A DNA stretch of 64,000 bases from Terriglobales bacterium (GTDB taxonomy: Bacteria; Acidobacteriota; Terriglobia; Terriglobales; Acidobacteriaceae). Shown here piece after piece: positions 31,956 to 39,657 of the stretch. The position numbers were made by a program, and so were the translations under genes. The notes beneath the pieces are model-generated. The model did not search any database. It saw nothing but the letters and a program-made list of their open reading frames with translations, and was not told the origin of the DNA. The DNA is taken from NCBI GenBank assembly GCA_025934735.1, contig JAICWP010000002.1, positions 272,546 through 336,545 on the forward strand. Direction: 5' to 3'. Position 1 is the stretch's first letter, and each line of letters begins with the position of its first letter.

Positions 31956-33178
31956 GAAGCCACCTGCGCCGGCTGGTCTGCGCGGACGCTCGGAGCTGCC
32001 TGCGGCGTGATCTTCGTGTAGGCGGTATTGCGCTCAGCGGGAACGCGTCCGATCTGCCGAATCAGTTCCTGGAATTCGCGGGGGCTGGTGTACTGCCCGG
32101 CAGTAGCGCCGGCTTCGCGGGAAATGTTTTCTTCCATGAGCGTGCCGCCGTAGTCGTTTGCACCGGCTTGCAGGCAGAGCTGCGACAGGCCGCGGTTCAA
32201 CTTCACCCACGATACCTGCACGTTATCAATGGAGCCGGCGAGCAGGAGGCGCGCGAGCGCGTGAATCTTCAGGTGCTCGGCCAGAGTCGGTCCGGGCCGG
32301 GCAATGCCTTGCTGGTAAAGCAGCGTGTTGTAATGCACAAAGCCCAGGGGCACAAATTCGGTGAAGCCGCCGGTTTCGCTCTGAATCTGGCGCAGCAGCA
32401 GCAATTGGTTGACCCAGTGCACCGGAGTTTCAACGTGACCGTACATCAGCGTGGAGGTGCTGCGGATGCCGCAGCGATGGGCGGTAGTGATCACTTCGCA
32501 CCATTGCCGGGTGGAGAGCTTGTTGCGGGAGAGGACAAAGCGCACGTCGTCATCGAGGATTTCCGCGGCCGTGCCCGGCAACGTGTCGAGGCCGGAGGCG
32601 CGCAGCATGGTGAGATAGTCGGCCAGCGGCATGCCGGTGAGCTCCACTCCGTGGACGATCTCCATGGGCGAAAAAGCATGGATATGCATGCCTGGCACAG
32701 CCCGCTTCACAGCCAATAAAATGTCGCGATAATAGAACGGAGGAAGGCCATGCGGCAGCCCGCCCTGAATGCAGACCTCGGTGGCGCCCTGCGCCCAGGC
32801 CTCGGTAGCCTTGGCCGCCATCTGGTCGAGGCTGAGGAAGTAAGCGTCGGACTCTCGCGGGCCGCGGCTGAAGGCGCAGAACTTGCAGCCCACAAAGCAG
32901 ACGTTGGTGAAATTGATGTTGCGGTTCACCACGTAGGTGACCACGTCGCCCACCAGCGCGCGCCGCAGTTCGTCGGCGGCCAGCAGCACTCCCAGCAAGT
33001 CGTCGCCTTCGGCGTGGGCCAGCAGCAGGCACTGTTCGCGGCTGAGCACGCCGCCATCACGGGCCGCCAGAACGCGCTCCAGCGCTTCGCGGACAGCGGG
33101 CGAGAGCCGCGCTGCCACCTCAGACCATGATGCCTCGCGGAAGTGCTGCAGCTCGAACTCGGTGAGACTTCGCGACAT
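31952..33178 (-). CDS. cofH: FO synthase subunit 2 (radical SAM)
   Basis: A 408-residue radical-SAM enzyme that joins tyrosine to 5-amino-6-ribitylaminouracil, the first half of FO (deazaflavin) synthesis. The cluster motif is C94-FVG-C98-KF-C101. Other family text includes NRNINFTNVCF, GLPHGLPPFYYRDILLAVK, GTAAEILDDDVR and GANDYGGTLMEENISREAGA. The ATG at 33178 has a strong AAGGAGGAAGGTG just upstream; the longer frame continues through the intergenic region. It lies 11 nt after cofE. CofG, its partner, heads the same operon. Confidence 0.95.
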   Translation of the reverse strand: MSRSLTEFELQHFREASWSEVAARLSPAVREALERVLAARDGGVLSREQCLLLAHAEGDDLLGVLLAADELRRALVGDVVTYVVNRNINFTNVCFVGCKFCAFSRGPRESDAYFLSLDQMAAKATEAWAQGATEVCIQGGLPHGLPPFYYRDILLAVKRAVPGMHIHAFSPMEIVHGVELTGMPLADYLTMLRASGLDTLPGTAAEILDDDVRFVLSRNKLSTRQWCEVITTAHRCGIRSTSTLMYGHVETPVHWVNQLLLLRQIQSETGGFTEFVPLGFVHYNTLLYQQGIARPGPTLAEHLKIHALARLLLAGSIDNVQVSWVKLNRGLSQLCLQAGANDYGGTLMEENISREAGATAGQYTSPREFQELIRQIGRVPAERNTAYTKITPQAAPSVRADQPAQVAS

Positions 33179-33189
33179 CACCTTCCTCC

Positions 33190-33954
33190 TTAGCGGAACA
33201 AGTCGCGTGGCGCCGGGCGCACCATTTGTGTTGCCCGGCCCTCTCCTGGCACAAAGTGGAACCCACGAATGATACACGCGGGCGTATCTGTCAGCTTGCC
33301 GCAGACCAGGCCGGCCATGCAAGCCAGCTCATCCGCCACGGCCTCTACACTGGCGTGCAGTTCGTATCCATGCGAATCACGCCGGCCGCGGTAATCCAGC
33401 AAAGGAAGCAGGCCGGCGACGCCGATCGCTACCTCCGACAATCCCTCGCGCCAGGGCCGGCCAAAGCTGTCGCTGATGATAACGGCGAGCGAGAGCTGCA
33501 ACTCGTCCTGAAGACGCCGGTGCAACTCAGCGGCGGAGCGATCGGGATCTTCGGGCAGCAGGACCGCGCTTTTCCCGCCGTCCACGTTGGAGAGATCCAC
33601 GCCGCTGTTGGCGCACACCAGCCCGTGGCGGGTTTGGGTGATGAGGATCCCATTTTCCTGGCGTACGATGCGGGCGCTTTCGCGCAGCGCGAGTTCGACC
33701 ACTCGAGCATCAAGGTTGTAGCGCGCCGCCCATTCCACAGCATGGCGCGAGGGCTCTACGGTGTTCAGGTCTACAACGCGCCCCTCAGCCTTGGAGACGA
33801 TCTTGTGTTTGAGGACCAGGACGTCTCCATCAGCCAGTTGCAACCCGCCGCGGGATAGGGCGTCCAGCAGCAGGGCACAAACATTGTCGCCGGCGCGAAC
33901 TTCGCCGATACCGCGAACCGGAAGAGCGCGGACTTCCTGGCAGATTTCACTCAT
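33190..33954 (-). CDS. cofE: F420-0:L-glutamate ligase
   Basis: A 254-residue GTP-dependent ligase that adds the gamma-linked glutamate tail to F420-0. The core includes DGDVLVLKHKIVSKAEGRVVDL, the metal/nucleotide segment IVRQENGILITQTRHGLVCANSGVDLSN and ISDSFGRPWREGLSEVAIG. Only the CofE domain is present; the nitroreductase domain fused in actinobacterial FbiB is absent. The start is the ATG at 33954, overlapping the end of cofC by 8 bases. Confidence 0.95.
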   Translation of the reverse strand: MSEICQEVRALPVRGIGEVRAGDNVCALLLDALSRGGLQLADGDVLVLKHKIVSKAEGRVVDLNTVEPSRHAVEWAARYNLDARVVELALRESARIVRQENGILITQTRHGLVCANSGVDLSNVDGGKSAVLLPEDPDRSAAELHRRLQDELQLSLAVIISDSFGRPWREGLSEVAIGVAGLLPLLDYRGRRDSHGYELHASVEAVADELACMAGLVCGKLTDTPACIIRGFHFVPGEGRATQMVRPAPRDLFR

Positions 33955-34600
33955 GCGCGGCGAGTGCCTGAGCTTGAAGTTTCCAGCTACGCAAAAGATG
34001 CTGTGACCGGGTGTCGCCCTCGGCCGCGAGCAATTGTGCCAAATCGGCGGGATTGTCCACATCCAAGCCGATACGCGGCAGCCGGAGCACAAGGCACGGC
34101 TTGCCGGTGGCCTGGGCAGCGCGCAAATGCGGCGGGAAACTGTCATTGCCGAAGCGCAAGGGAAACAGATCGGCGGGCCGGCGCAGGACGGCGTTGCTGC
34201 CGCGCCCATCCCAGCCGGGCACCAGCACCGAGCCTTCGGCCGGAGCCGCGGCCAGGACCTGCTCGATATCTTCCGGCTGAAGCAGCGGAATGTCGCCGGG
34301 AATCACCAGGGTGCTGTCTTCGCCTTGGCCGACGCAATACTGCGTGGCGTGGGCGATGGCGTCGCTTTCGCCCAGATTTACGGGATCGGCGATGATTTCA
34401 AATGCATGGCGCTGCGCGCGCTGGGTAGCAAAAGGGTCGCTGGTCACCACTGCGACCCGGGTGTGATGGGTCACCGCGGCCACGGCTTCGAGCACATCCT
34501 GCAGCATGGCTTCGGCCAAGGTCCGCCGTTCGTCGCGGCTGAGCACCGATGACAGCCGCTCTTTGGCATTTTCCAGATTCTTTACGGGGATCAGGATCAT
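33947..34600 (-). CDS. cofC: Phospholactate/phosphoenolpyruvate guanylyltransferase (F420 pathway)
   Basis: A 217-residue nucleotidyltransferase that makes the GDP-activated three-carbon linker used by CofD. It begins MILIPVKNLENAKERLSSVLSRDERRTLAEAML, a CofC/FbiD signature, and has VIPGDIPLLQPEDIEQVL for metal binding. Whether the substrate is 2-phospholactate, phosphoenolpyruvate or 3-phosphoglycerate cannot be read from the sequence by eye. It lies four bases after cofD and overlaps cofE. Confidence 0.93.
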   Translation of the reverse strand: MILIPVKNLENAKERLSSVLSRDERRTLAEAMLQDVLEAVAAVTHHTRVAVVTSDPFATQRAQRHAFEIIADPVNLGESDAIAHATQYCVGQGEDSTLVIPGDIPLLQPEDIEQVLAAAPAEGSVLVPGWDGRGSNAVLRRPADLFPLRFGNDSFPPHLRAAQATGKPCLVLRLPRIGLDVDNPADLAQLLAAEGDTRSQHLLRSWKLQAQALAAHE

Positions 34601-34604
34601 GGGC

Positions 34605-35549
34605 TTACCCGGCGCGAGCGGCAGAAGGAGTTATGAGTTGGAGAACGGCGGCGGCGAGCGCGGCTTTATCCTCCGCCGTCTTCATAATGGTGTTGGTGCA
34701 ATGCACTTGCAGGCCAGACTTGCGCAGCGACTCCGCGGCGGATGCATCACGCTCATCCACGATCAGCAGGTCGAGAAAATCCTCATAGGCCTGTGCGACC
34801 CCGGCAACCGAGACCGGCAGGCCCTGCGCGGCCATCAGCGCGCCCGCCGGACCGGATACCGCGGCCCCGCCGACAATGGGGCTGATGGCGGCCACCGGCG
34901 CTTCCGTTTCCCGCAACGCCTGGCGAATGCCGGGTACCGCCAGGATCGGCCCGATGCTGGTGATGGGGTTGCTGGGCGCGAGCACAACCGCATCGGCGTG
35001 AGCGATTGCCTCCAGCACGCCGGGCGCCGGAACGGCCTCTTCCGCGCCCAGGAAGCGCACGCTGCGCACTTCCGGCCGGTAGCGCTCGCGCACAAAGTAT
35101 TCCTGAAAGCTGAGCTCGCCAGCCGGGGTCGCAACCCGCGTTTCCACCCGCTCGTCGCTCATGGGCAGGATGCTCGGCTGCACGCCGAGTGCGGCGGCGA
35201 TCTCCGCCGTTGCTTGCGTCAAGGTGCGGCCGGAAGCCAGCAGTTGGGTGCGCGTCAGGTGCGTGGCCAAATCACGGTCGCCGACGCGGAACCAGGCTGG
35301 AGCCCCAATGCGCCCCATCGCCTCCACGCACTCGAAGGTGTCGCCCTCCACTCCCCAGCCCCGTTCCTTGCTGAGCATGCCGGCCACAACGTACAGGATG
35401 GAGTCGAGGTCGGGCGAAACGTGCAGCCCCCACCAGTCCAGGTCATCGCCGGTGTTGACGATGAGGGTGAGCTGGCGGGCGGGCAGCAGTTGCTTAAGCG
35501 CTTCCACGAACTTGGCGCCGCCGGTGCCGCCGGTGAGCACGGTTATCAT
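34605..35549 (-). CDS. cofD: 2-phospho-L-lactate (or PEP) transferase
   Basis: A 314-residue enzyme that transfers the activated linker to FO, giving F420-0 or its dehydro form. The start MITVLTGGTGGAKFVEALKQLL and the segment NTGDDLDWWGLHVSPDLDSILY are CofD/FbiA signatures, as is VLAPSNPITSIGPILAVPGIR. It overlaps the cofG stop by four bases and precedes cofC by four. Confidence 0.95.
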   Translation of the reverse strand: MITVLTGGTGGAKFVEALKQLLPARQLTLIVNTGDDLDWWGLHVSPDLDSILYVVAGMLSKERGWGVEGDTFECVEAMGRIGAPAWFRVGDRDLATHLTRTQLLASGRTLTQATAEIAAALGVQPSILPMSDERVETRVATPAGELSFQEYFVRERYRPEVRSVRFLGAEEAVPAPGVLEAIAHADAVVLAPSNPITSIGPILAVPGIRQALRETEAPVAAISPIVGGAAVSGPAGALMAAQGLPVSVAGVAQAYEDFLDLLIVDERDASAAESLRKSGLQVHCTNTIMKTAEDKAALAAAVLQLITPSAARAG

Positions 35550-36748
35550 GCCGCCCTCCCGGCATAGCCGTCATCGTCCGCTAGGGCGGCGAGCTTCGAT
35601 CGCAACAAGGCTGAGCCCCCGGCCACGGCCGCAGGAATAAATTCCGGATACACGGGCAGACGCTGCCGCAGGTCATACCCTTTGGCCCGTGTGCGCCGTG
35701 CTAAATCCTGCAGATGAGGCCAGGGCGCTTCTGGATTGATGAAATCGGGAGTGAGCGGCGAAACCCCTCCCCAGTCGTTGATGCCGGCATCGAGCAGCGA
35801 CTCGTAACCTGGAGCGGTGAGGTTGGGCGGGGCCTGAATGTTTATGTTGCCCAGCAGCAGGCGCGCCACCGCCACCGTGCGCAGCATGTCTCTGTGGCTG
35901 GGCTCGGGCCAGTTGTGCATGGGGATACCGGGCTTTACGCGGAAGTTCTGAACGATTACTTCTTGGATATGGCCGTAGCGGCTGTGCAGCTCGCGAATCG
36001 CCAACAAGGTGTCTACGCGGTCTTCCGCGGTTTCGCCGATGCCTATCAGCAGGCCCGTAGTAAATGGAATTCCAAGCTTGCCCGCGTGTTCGAGCACCTG
36101 CAGGCGCTTCGCGGGAACTTTGTCGGGAGCGTTGTCGTGCGCGGCGCCGGGATGGAGCAGGGTCTCGGAGGTGCTTTCCAGCATCAGTCCCAGGCTGGGG
36201 GAGTAAGCCGCGAGGCGCTTCAGCCATTGCGCGCTCATGAGCCCGGGATTGGCATGGGGCAGCAGGCCGGTTTCGCGCAGCACCAGTTCGCAGATGGCCT
36301 CGAGATATTGCAAGGTTGAGCTGTAACCCAGTTCGCGAAGCCGCTGGCGCATTTCCGGGAAGAGCAGCTCGGGCTTATCGCCCAGGCTGAACAGCGCCTC
36401 CGTGCAGCCCAGTTTTTCGCCCGCCCTGGCGACCGCGAGCACTTCTTCGGGCGACATGGTGTGTGCGCCGGACTGGCCGGGATCGCGGCGAAAGGTGCAG
36501 TAGCCGCAATAATCGCGGCACAGAGTGGTGAGTGGGATAAAGACTTTACGTGAATAGGTTATACAGTGCGGCTTAAAGCGGTCCTTGAGCACGATTGCTG
36601 TGCGCAGCAGCTCGGGAAGCAGCCCGTCGTCAAGGCGCAGGAGCGCGATAGCCATTTCCCGCGAGAGCGGCAGGCCGGCGCGCAGCTCCGCCATAGAGGA
36701 GCGTAAGGAAGCAAAGGTGGCCGCGGCTGGTTCGGCGATGGCTTTCAT
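35546..36748 (-). CDS. cofG: FO synthase subunit 1 (radical SAM)
   Basis: A 400-residue radical-SAM enzyme that completes the deazaflavin ring of FO from the CofH product. The cluster motif is C77-RDY-C81-GY-C84 in FIPLTTLCRDYCGYCTF. Other family text includes GDKPELLFPE, LPHANPGLMSAQWLKRL and GISPLTPD-like GVSPLTPDFINPEAPWP. A helical N-terminal extension of about 45 residues precedes the barrel. It heads the six-gene F420 operon. A TACAAT at 36802-36807, about 53 nt upstream, could be its -10 box. Confidence 0.95.
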   Translation of the reverse strand: MKAIAEPAAATFASLRSSMAELRAGLPLSREMAIALLRLDDGLLPELLRTAIVLKDRFKPHCITYSRKVFIPLTTLCRDYCGYCTFRRDPGQSGAHTMSPEEVLAVARAGEKLGCTEALFSLGDKPELLFPEMRQRLRELGYSSTLQYLEAICELVLRETGLLPHANPGLMSAQWLKRLAAYSPSLGLMLESTSETLLHPGAAHDNAPDKVPAKRLQVLEHAGKLGIPFTTGLLIGIGETAEDRVDTLLAIRELHSRYGHIQEVIVQNFRVKPGIPMHNWPEPSHRDMLRTVAVARLLLGNINIQAPPNLTAPGYESLLDAGINDWGGVSPLTPDFINPEAPWPHLQDLARRTRAKGYDLRQRLPVYPEFIPAAVAGGSALLRSKLAALADDDGYAGRAA

Positions 36749-36887
36749 CGGGGCTGAGAAGCTGCTGTTGTCGGCGAATTCGCAGGACCGTCAAAGCCCC
36801 GATTGTATTACAGCCATCAGCCTTCGGTCGTCCCAGTCGATCCCGCCAGCAGTCGATGGCCAAGGGCCAAAAGCCAACAGCCAAGAG

Positions 36888-38774
36888 CTACCGCTTTCCC
36901 GCCGTGCTCTGGGTTTCCTCAATCACCGGCAACACAATGTGCGACGGATATTGTGGCGAGCGGTACACCCGCTGGATGGCCTGCTGATAATCGGCATCGC
37001 TGGCCTTGAAGATGTTGGGCACGAACTTCTGCGGATTGCGGTCAATGATGGGGAACCAGGTGCTCTGCACCTGCACCATGATCTTGTGTCCCGTTAGAAA
37101 TGTGTGGTCGTTGGCATGCAGGTCAATTTTGTACTCGGTGACCTGCTGGGGGACGATCGCCTCCGGTTTTTCGAAGCTGTTGCGGAAGCGCCCGCGGAAG
37201 ACTTCATCCGCAATCATCAATTGATAGCCGCCCATCTTGGGATCAGGCAGGTAATTCTCCGGGTAAACGTCAATCAGCTTGACCACCCAATCGCTGTCGG
37301 TGCCCGAGGTGGAGGCGAAGAGGTCGGCTACGATGTCGCCGGCCACGGTCACGTCCTGCGCGAGCGCCTCTGTCTCCCAGGTGACGACGTCCGGCCGTGA
37401 TTGGGCAAAGCGCTGGTCTTCCAGCAGCCACGTCGGCCAGCCCGGTCCGGGATAGGTAGGCGAAATCGGCCTGTGGCGATAGGGAACAGGATGAGCCGGG
37501 TCGGAGATGTAGCTGTCGAAGGAGGCATCGTAATTTGCGATAGGCGGTTCGAACGACAGTTTGCCGGACTCGCCGAAAAACAGGTTGCGGGGCACAGCCT
37601 GGCGCGGCGGCCAGGAGTCATACTGCTTCCATTGGTTGCTGCCGGTTTCGAATGTGAGTGCTTCGTGCAAAGGCAATTGGCCCTTATCCTTCAACCAGTA
37701 AGCGAACCACGGGGCCTGGATGTTGGCGCGGAAATACTGCCCGGTGTCGCTGCCGAAATCTATGTTGCCCAGTTTGCGCCCGGGATTGCGGGCCCAACCG
37801 CCGTGATTCCAGGGACCCACTACCAGGTAATTCAGGTGCTTGGGGTCGTTCTTTTCAAGCAATTCGTAGATCTTCACCGGACCGTAAAAATCTTCCTGAT
37901 CCCACCATCCGGCCACGTTGAGGTCGGGTACGGTTGGGTTCTTCAGATAAGGCCAGAAGGCGAGCTTTTTCCAGAAATCGTCGTAATTGGGGTGCTCGAC
38001 GAAGTCGTCCCAGGTGGGCAGCTTGCCATGGAAGTAGCGCGCGTCAACATTGGAGAGCGCGCCCAGGCGTAGATACCACTCGTAGGTATCGTACTTGTCG
38101 AACTGGAAAGAGAAATTTTCGTGGGTGGTTTCCATGAGGGCGGCGTATTCGAAGCCGTAGCTGAGCCGAAACGCGCCGTTGTGGTGGAAGTCGTCGCCCA
38201 GGAACTGGTCTTCGGGCGAGGCCTGCTCCGAAACCGCCTTCAGCGCGGGATGCGGATCGAGCATGGCCATGGTGGTAAGCCACCCCCCGTAAGAGATACC
38301 GAGCATGCCGACGCGCCCGTTGTTGTGGGAAACGTTCTTAAGCAGCCAGGCGATGGTGTCGTAGGTATCGGTGCTCTCGTCGACGGCCTTGGGATCGCCT
38401 TTATCGCGGGGCGGGCGATTCATCACGAATTGGCCTTCGGACTTGTAGCGCCCGCGAATGTCCTGGAGTACGAAAATGTAGCCTTCACGGATGAGGTCGT
38501 CATAATGGGCGAGCGCCCGGCTAAAGCCTTTCTTGTCATCAGCCAAGCCGTAAGGCGTGCGCTCCAGGATGAAGGGAAGCGCCGCGGGCATCGCCTTGGG
38601 AACGTAGATTTCGGTATGCAGGCGAACCCCATCGCGCATGGGAATCATGGCGTCCTGCTTGCGGAAAAGGCCGCTGTAATCCGGCGGTTTTTGAGCCCAG
38701 GCCAGAGGCGCCATTGCGAACGCTATCAGGATGACGGCAAGGGACCGCTGCGGTTGCCAAGACTCCGTCGACAC
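36888..38774 (-). CDS. Secreted S15-family peptidase / CocE-NonD hydrolase
   Basis: A 628-residue exported alpha/beta hydrolase. The signal peptide (STESWQPQRSLAVILIAFAM...AWAQ) follows a GTG start at 38774 with GGAG 9 nt upstream. The catalytic domain has GRVGMLGISYGGW (Ser nucleophile), NVAGWWDQEDFYG (Asp) and WNHGGWAR (His). A C-terminal jelly-roll PepX_C domain follows (DLFASTSGTDSDWVVKLIDVYP). This layout is shared by X-Pro dipeptidyl peptidases, cocaine esterase and glutaryl-acylases, so the substrate is open. It is divergent from the cupin gene. Confidence 0.9.
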   Translation of the reverse strand: MSTESWQPQRSLAVILIAFAMAPLAWAQKPPDYSGLFRKQDAMIPMRDGVRLHTEIYVPKAMPAALPFILERTPYGLADDKKGFSRALAHYDDLIREGYIFVLQDIRGRYKSEGQFVMNRPPRDKGDPKAVDESTDTYDTIAWLLKNVSHNNGRVGMLGISYGGWLTTMAMLDPHPALKAVSEQASPEDQFLGDDFHHNGAFRLSYGFEYAALMETTHENFSFQFDKYDTYEWYLRLGALSNVDARYFHGKLPTWDDFVEHPNYDDFWKKLAFWPYLKNPTVPDLNVAGWWDQEDFYGPVKIYELLEKNDPKHLNYLVVGPWNHGGWARNPGRKLGNIDFGSDTGQYFRANIQAPWFAYWLKDKGQLPLHEALTFETGSNQWKQYDSWPPRQAVPRNLFFGESGKLSFEPPIANYDASFDSYISDPAHPVPYRHRPISPTYPGPGWPTWLLEDQRFAQSRPDVVTWETEALAQDVTVAGDIVADLFASTSGTDSDWVVKLIDVYPENYLPDPKMGGYQLMIADEVFRGRFRNSFEKPEAIVPQQVTEYKIDLHANDHTFLTGHKIMVQVQSTWFPIIDRNPQKFVPNIFKASDADYQQAIQRVYRSPQYPSHIVLPVIEETQSTAGKR

Positions 38775-39046
38775 GCTTATAGGCTCCGTGAAGCAAAAAT
38801 TTGGCGCGGTTTGCGCCGCCAACGGCCGGTCATCTTCTCCAGACCGGCGAAGCGGAAAACAATATCACAGCAGGCGAAGGTCGCTTCAAGACACTGTTTC
38901 GCAGCGAACACCGCTCGCAAGCGATAGGCCACGCTCACGGATACCGCCAGCGCGAGCAGGCACACCCAGCCCGATTCCGCCGACAGTCCAGTGCCATGTC
39001 ATGCAGTTTTTGTGCTACTATCCCCGCCTCGAAACCGGAGGCGCAT

Positions 39047-39541
39047 ATGTCGAGCACCGCAATCAGCAGCAGCCTGATGAATGTGTACCGCGAATATGGG
39101 CGGCCGGACGTGCATATCGGCGCCGGCGAAGAGGAATCGCCTTACGTGCCCTTCGTGGAGAACGTGTACATTCGCCATCTCGCTTTCGACGTGCGGCAAA
39201 ATTCCTTCGCCAACATCCTCTGGGTGAAGAAGGGCGGAATACTGGGGCGCCACCGGCATCGCGGCCCGGTGTTTGCCTGCACCCTGGAGGGTAGCTGGCG
39301 CTATATGGAATATGACTGGGTGGCGCAGCCTGGCAGCTACGTCCAGGAGAGCCCGGGCGTGATCCATACGCTGGTGTCCGATCACGGGATGAAGACCTTT
39401 TTCTGGCTGAACGGTTCGCTCGAGTTCTACGACGACAAAGACAATTTGCTCGATACCCTGGACGTCTTCTGGATGATGGACCACTACCTGAGCTACTGCC
39501 GCGAGCACGGGCTCGAGATCAACCAGAAGCTGTTCGTCTAG
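39047..39541 (+). CDS. Cupin protein, 2,4'-dihydroxyacetophenone dioxygenase-like
   Basis: A 164-residue single cupin. The metal-binding region reads GGILGRHRHRGPVFACTLEGSWRYMEYDW, with the second motif PGSYVQESPGVIHTLV, giving three His and a Glu as usual for iron cupins. Its length and wording match proteins annotated as 2,4'-dihydroxyacetophenone dioxygenase, but the true substrate in this family is mostly untested. The ATG at 39047 has GGAGG upstream; the open frame before it is non-coding. It lies upstream of the kinase fusion, 116 nt away. Confidence 0.8.
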   Translation: MSSTAISSSLMNVYREYGRPDVHIGAGEEESPYVPFVENVYIRHLAFDVRQNSFANILWVKKGGILGRHRHRGPVFACTLEGSWRYMEYDWVAQPGSYVQESPGVIHTLVSDHGMKTFFWLNGSLEFYDDKDNLLDTLDVFWMMDHYLSYCREHGLEINQKLFV

Positions 39542-39657
39542 CGCTACACCGCCAGGGCATGCCCGACAGGAATAGAGCGGACGGCGTTGACCATCTTTTC
39601 CTCGCCGGGCGTGACGGGCTTCCACGATGGAGCTGACATCCGCCGCCAGTCCACCCT

